From the NCBI GenBank assembly GCA_030833825.1, contig JAURGL010000024.1:1-16612 (forward strand): DNA of 16,612 nucleotides, written 5' to 3'. A program made the translations under genes and the position numbers. Origin of the DNA: Vulcanococcus sp. SFB_649D_100_25. GTDB lineage: Bacteria; Cyanobacteriota; Cyanobacteriia; PCC-6307; Cyanobiaceae. The first letter of the stretch is position 1. Each line of letters begins with the position of its first letter. This document shows, one piece after another, positions 15,077 to 16,612 of the stretch. The notes below the pieces were generated by a model that had not been told where the DNA came from, ran no database searches, and saw only the letters and a program-made list of their open reading frames with translations.

Positions 15077-15250
15077 ATGACCTCACAGCTCTGGCTCCTG
15101 GTGCCCTGGTGCGTCTTTGCCCTGGCGGCGGGTCTCAAATTCTGGAGACTCACCCAACCCTTTCGGCAGTCCAAAGCCCGCGACCAACGTTCAGCCGACG
15201 CCGTCAGAGCTGCCCTTGAGAGGCAGTGGCAACGTTCCGCCTCCTCCTAA
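15077..15250 (+). CDS. Putative 57-aa single-span membrane protein
   Basis: An ATG with GGGAG six bases upstream opens a 57-aa frame. The product starts MTSQLWLLVPWCVFALAAGL: one hydrophobic span (about residues 5-22), then KFWRLTQPFR and a charged, probably helical tail (RSADAVRAALERQWQRS). By charge the tail should be cytoplasmic. It has no named family that I can give. It is too short for many gene finders. Its stop (TAA) overlaps the stop of the convergent zinc-binding protein gene within four bases (CTAA, 15247-15250). Confidence 0.65.
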   Translation: MTSQLWLLVPWCVFALAAGLKFWRLTQPFRQSKARDQRSADAVRAALERQWQRSASS

Positions 15251-15714
15251 TCGGCAGAAGGTGTCTGACCGGCACAGGCCAGGCAACCCCCGTTGATCCG
15301 ATAAGGGGCCAGATGGCCGCGCAGACAACGTGTGCCCCGAAAGAACAGCACCTCGCCCCGTTCGCGGGCCTGGGCATCGGTGAACGGAAGCTTCAACCAG
15401 CGCTCCGGGACCGATCCCTGAAGCCCGGCACGGGCTTGCTCCGCCGCAAGGCGCCGCTGGCGCTCTTCGCGGTCATTCTTTGCACAAACGGCCTCGATCT
15501 GCAGTTCGCGTGAGCAGTCGATGCAGGCGGTGATTGTTGGTTTTCTGCGGCTGAGGTTATGGGAGAGCTTGTCGCTGGGAACTTCACGCTCCTGCCCGCA
15601 ACTGCAGCGGCACCACCAGTAGGCATTGCCCGAGCTCGAACGACGCTCGGACCCACGAACAACGGTGAGCTGTCCGTAAACCTCACCCAGTCGATTGCGG
15701 GGCTTGGAGGGCAT
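15247..15714 (-). CDS. Protein with two putative zinc-binding modules, phage/HNH-associated type
   Basis: The 155-aa product carries two cysteine clusters. The first module (about 9-67) reads LGEVYGQLTVVRG, then WWC35RC37SC39GQEREVPSDKL, then C64-x-x-C67. This resembles the GxRFGxLTV...CxCxCG...CGC domain often seen in phage and HNH-endonuclease-associated proteins. The second module is C130-LRG-H134 then C144-LA-C147, a CxxxH...CxxC zinc knuckle like those near HNH nucleases (CxRGH type). A charged, probably helical linker (about 78-100) lies between them. No nuclease core is visible. A nucleic-acid-binding role is inferred. The ATG at 15714 has no obvious ribosome binding site. It is the only gene here with a phage-like flavour, though its base composition is not obviously unusual. 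Confidence 0.75.
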   Translation of the reverse strand: MPSKPRNRLGEVYGQLTVVRGSERRSSSGNAYWWCRCSCGQEREVPSDKLSHNLSRRKPTITACIDCSRELQIEAVCAKNDREERQRRLAAEQARAGLQGSVPERWLKLPFTDAQARERGEVLFFRGTRCLRGHLAPYRINGGCLACAGQTPSAD

Positions 15715-15720
15715 TCAATG

Positions 15721-15748
15721 TTGACACTTCCTGCGGAGACGTTAAACA
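15721..15748 (+). promoter_or_regulatory. Candidate sigma70-type promoter for the 58-aa gene
   Basis: A perfect -35 box TTGACA (15721-15726) is followed after 16 bases by TAAACA (15743-15748), a modest -10 match. It lies 37 bases upstream of the ATG at 15785 and beside the start of the divergent zinc-module gene. It is the best promoter match I saw in the window and would serve the 58-aa, 77-aa and arfB genes. Confidence 0.45.
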
Positions 15749-15784
15749 ACAATCCACGGGACAACCGTTCCAGGAGAGAGGCCC

Positions 15785-15961
15785 ATGGAGAGCTTTGGAA
15801 CCCTGCTGGCCCTGGTGGTTTTGGCCGCATCCGCAGCTTTGGGCTGGGCGTTGTATGTGGAAGAAACCAGGCGGCATCAACAGCGGCAGCACCGACGGGT
15901 TCTCCCCCTGAAGGCGCGGCGCACCAGCAAGGCCCGCCAGGACACACAACGGGCAGCTTGA
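15785..15961 (+). CDS. Putative 58-aa single-span membrane protein with basic tail
   Basis: The frame begins MESFGTLLALVVLAASAALG, with one hydrophobic span (about residues 5-24). It continues WALYVEETRRHQQRQHRRV into a strongly basic tail (KARRTSKARQ) that should face the cytoplasm and could touch nucleic acid or ribosomes. The ribosome binding site AGGAG lies eight bases before the ATG, and a candidate promoter precedes it. The stop is five bases before the next ATG, so the two are probably co-translated. No family is recognised. Confidence 0.68.
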   Translation: MESFGTLLALVVLAASAALGWALYVEETRRHQQRQHRRVLPLKARRTSKARQDTQRAA

Positions 15962-15966
15962 GGGGG

Positions 15967-16200
15967 ATGTCTCCCAAGCAGACCCAGCTGGCCCTCACCC
16001 TGCTGTGGCGATTGGCCTGGGTGGTGGCCTTCCTCGTTATGGCACGCGTCCTGCTCTGGAGCATGAGCTGGTATTCCGTGCGTGCAGCCTTGGCCTTCGG
16101 CGCGACCTTCTATGGGGTGCAACGGCTGCGAACCAGTCGGCCTGTCCTGCGGCTGAGGTCGACCCTGTTAGGCAGCCAGCAGCCAACAAAGCGAGGCTGA
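15967..16200 (+). CDS. Putative 77-aa two-span membrane protein
   Basis: From ATG 15967 the product is 77 aa with two likely membrane spans (about 13-33, LAWVVAFLVMARVLLW, and about 36-52, VRAALAFGATFYGVQ) and a basic C-terminal tail (LRTSRPVLRLRSTLL...). The purine run GAGGGGG directly abuts the ATG. A TTG at 15958, whose TTGA overlaps the preceding stop, is an alternative start, but it has no clear ribosome binding site. A longer in-frame extension to 15559 crosses the divergent gene and is not credible. It is followed seven bases later by arfB. No named family is recognised. Confidence 0.62.
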   Translation: MSPKQTQLALTLLWRLAWVVAFLVMARVLLWSMSWYSVRAALAFGATFYGVQRLRTSRPVLRLRSTLLGSQQPTKRG

Positions 16201-16207
16201 CAAGGCC

Positions 16208-16612
16208 ATGCCTCCAGCCTTCGAGCTGATCGTCAACCGCCGGCTGCGGATCCCCGCAAGGGAACTCCGCTGGAGCTTCACGCGGAGCAGTGGCCCAGGC
16301 GGGCAGAACGTGAACAAGCTGGAGACAGCCGTGGAGCTCAGCCTTGATCTGCAGGCCTCGGAAAGCTTGAGCGCCCTGCAACGCCAACGCCTTCTCCAGA
16401 AGCTGACGGATCGCAACGGATCAGGCCTGGTGCGGGTTCACGCGAGCGAGCACCGTTCGCAATACCAGAACCGACTGGCCGCTCTCGAGAAGATGGGAGA
16501 GCTGCTGCGATCAGCCCTGCAGGCCGACCCGAAACCCAGAAAAGCGACCAAACCCACCCGGGCTTCAAGCCAGCGACGGGTGGAGGGGAAAAAGCAACGG
16601 GGCGAGATCAAA
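16208..16612 (+). CDS. arfB: Alternative ribosome-rescue factor ArfB (peptidyl-tRNA hydrolase), 3' end outside the window
   Basis: ArfB (YaeJ) is a release-factor-like protein that enters stalled ribosomes lacking a stop codon and hydrolyses peptidyl-tRNA. The 135 visible codons contain RELRWSFTRSSGPGGQNVNK, with the catalytic GGQ (about residues 31-33), and RVHASEHRSQYQNR as in class I release factors. The basic tail (KPRKATKPTRASSQRR...KKQRGEIK) is the part that threads into the mRNA channel. The family is usually about 140 aa, so only a few residues are missing. The start is ATG 16208, seven bases after the 77-aa ORF. The frame has no stop before the window end, so it is partial. Confidence 0.93.
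   Translation, partial: MPPAFELIVNRRLRIPARELRWSFTRSSGPGGQNVNKLETAVELSLDLQASESLSALQRQRLLQKLTDRNGSGLVRVHASEHRSQYQNRLAALEKMGELLRSALQADPKPRKATKPTRASSQRRVEGKKQRGEIK

Noticed and set aside
15559..15966. N-terminal part of a 213-aa plus-strand frame
   Set aside because: It crosses the divergent zinc-module gene and the 58-aa gene in another frame; only the part from 15967 looks like a protein.
1..16612. tRNA, rRNA, CRISPR, insertion sequence or prophage
   Set aside because: I saw no T-loop-type motifs in the gaps, no regular repeats, no transposase or integrase, and no phage structural genes.

Overview
The window looks like a piece of a GC-rich, compact picocyanobacterial chromosome (Synechococcus/Cyanobium-like). 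The evidence is petG (cytochrome b6f), a CytM-type cytochrome c, chlI (Mg-chelatase) and a DUF3370 protein in one neighbourhood, very short or overlapping gene junctions, frequent GTG/TTG starts, and only one copy of the HIP1 octamer. Nothing indicates a mobile element, CRISPR array, tRNA or rRNA; most of it reads as ordinary core genome.

Layout. Bases 1-331: petG on the minus strand with a clear intrinsic terminator, divergent from cytM. Bases 332-6072: a tight plus-strand operon of cytM, a TrmJ/SpoU-type RNA methyltransferase, a class A beta-lactamase-like serine hydrolase, a DUF3370 protein, chlI, ruvC and a 5-formyl-THF cyclo-ligase. Several junctions overlap as ATGA, GTGA or TGATG. Bases 6073-6454 hold no convincing gene. 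Bases 6455-8736: an exported membrane-anchored protein coupled to sufE (Fe-S assembly), then hom (homoserine dehydrogenase). After a 10-bp perfect hairpin come an 84-aa conserved-looking protein, a peptide/nickel-type substrate-binding lipoprotein and a single DppB-like permease (8910-11795). A minus-strand DUF1400-type alpha/beta hydrolase overlaps the permease tail to tail. An MFS transporter diverges from it with start regions that may overlap.

Bases 14648-16612 are the least ordinary part. This stretch has a 61-aa acidic protein, four short hydrophobic proteins (36, 57, 58 and 77 aa; three of them under 60 aa), a 155-aa protein with two putative zinc-binding modules, and the release-factor-like rescue protein ArfB, which runs off the window end. 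The short membrane proteins are supported by ribosome binding sites, tight spacing and a plausible promoter. They are easily missed and have no function I can name; they are the best candidates here for undescribed biology, although nothing shows that they form one system.

The second point of interest is the beta-lactamase-like protein. It keeps the SxxK, SDN and KTG motifs but appears to lack the deacylating glutamate of the omega loop.
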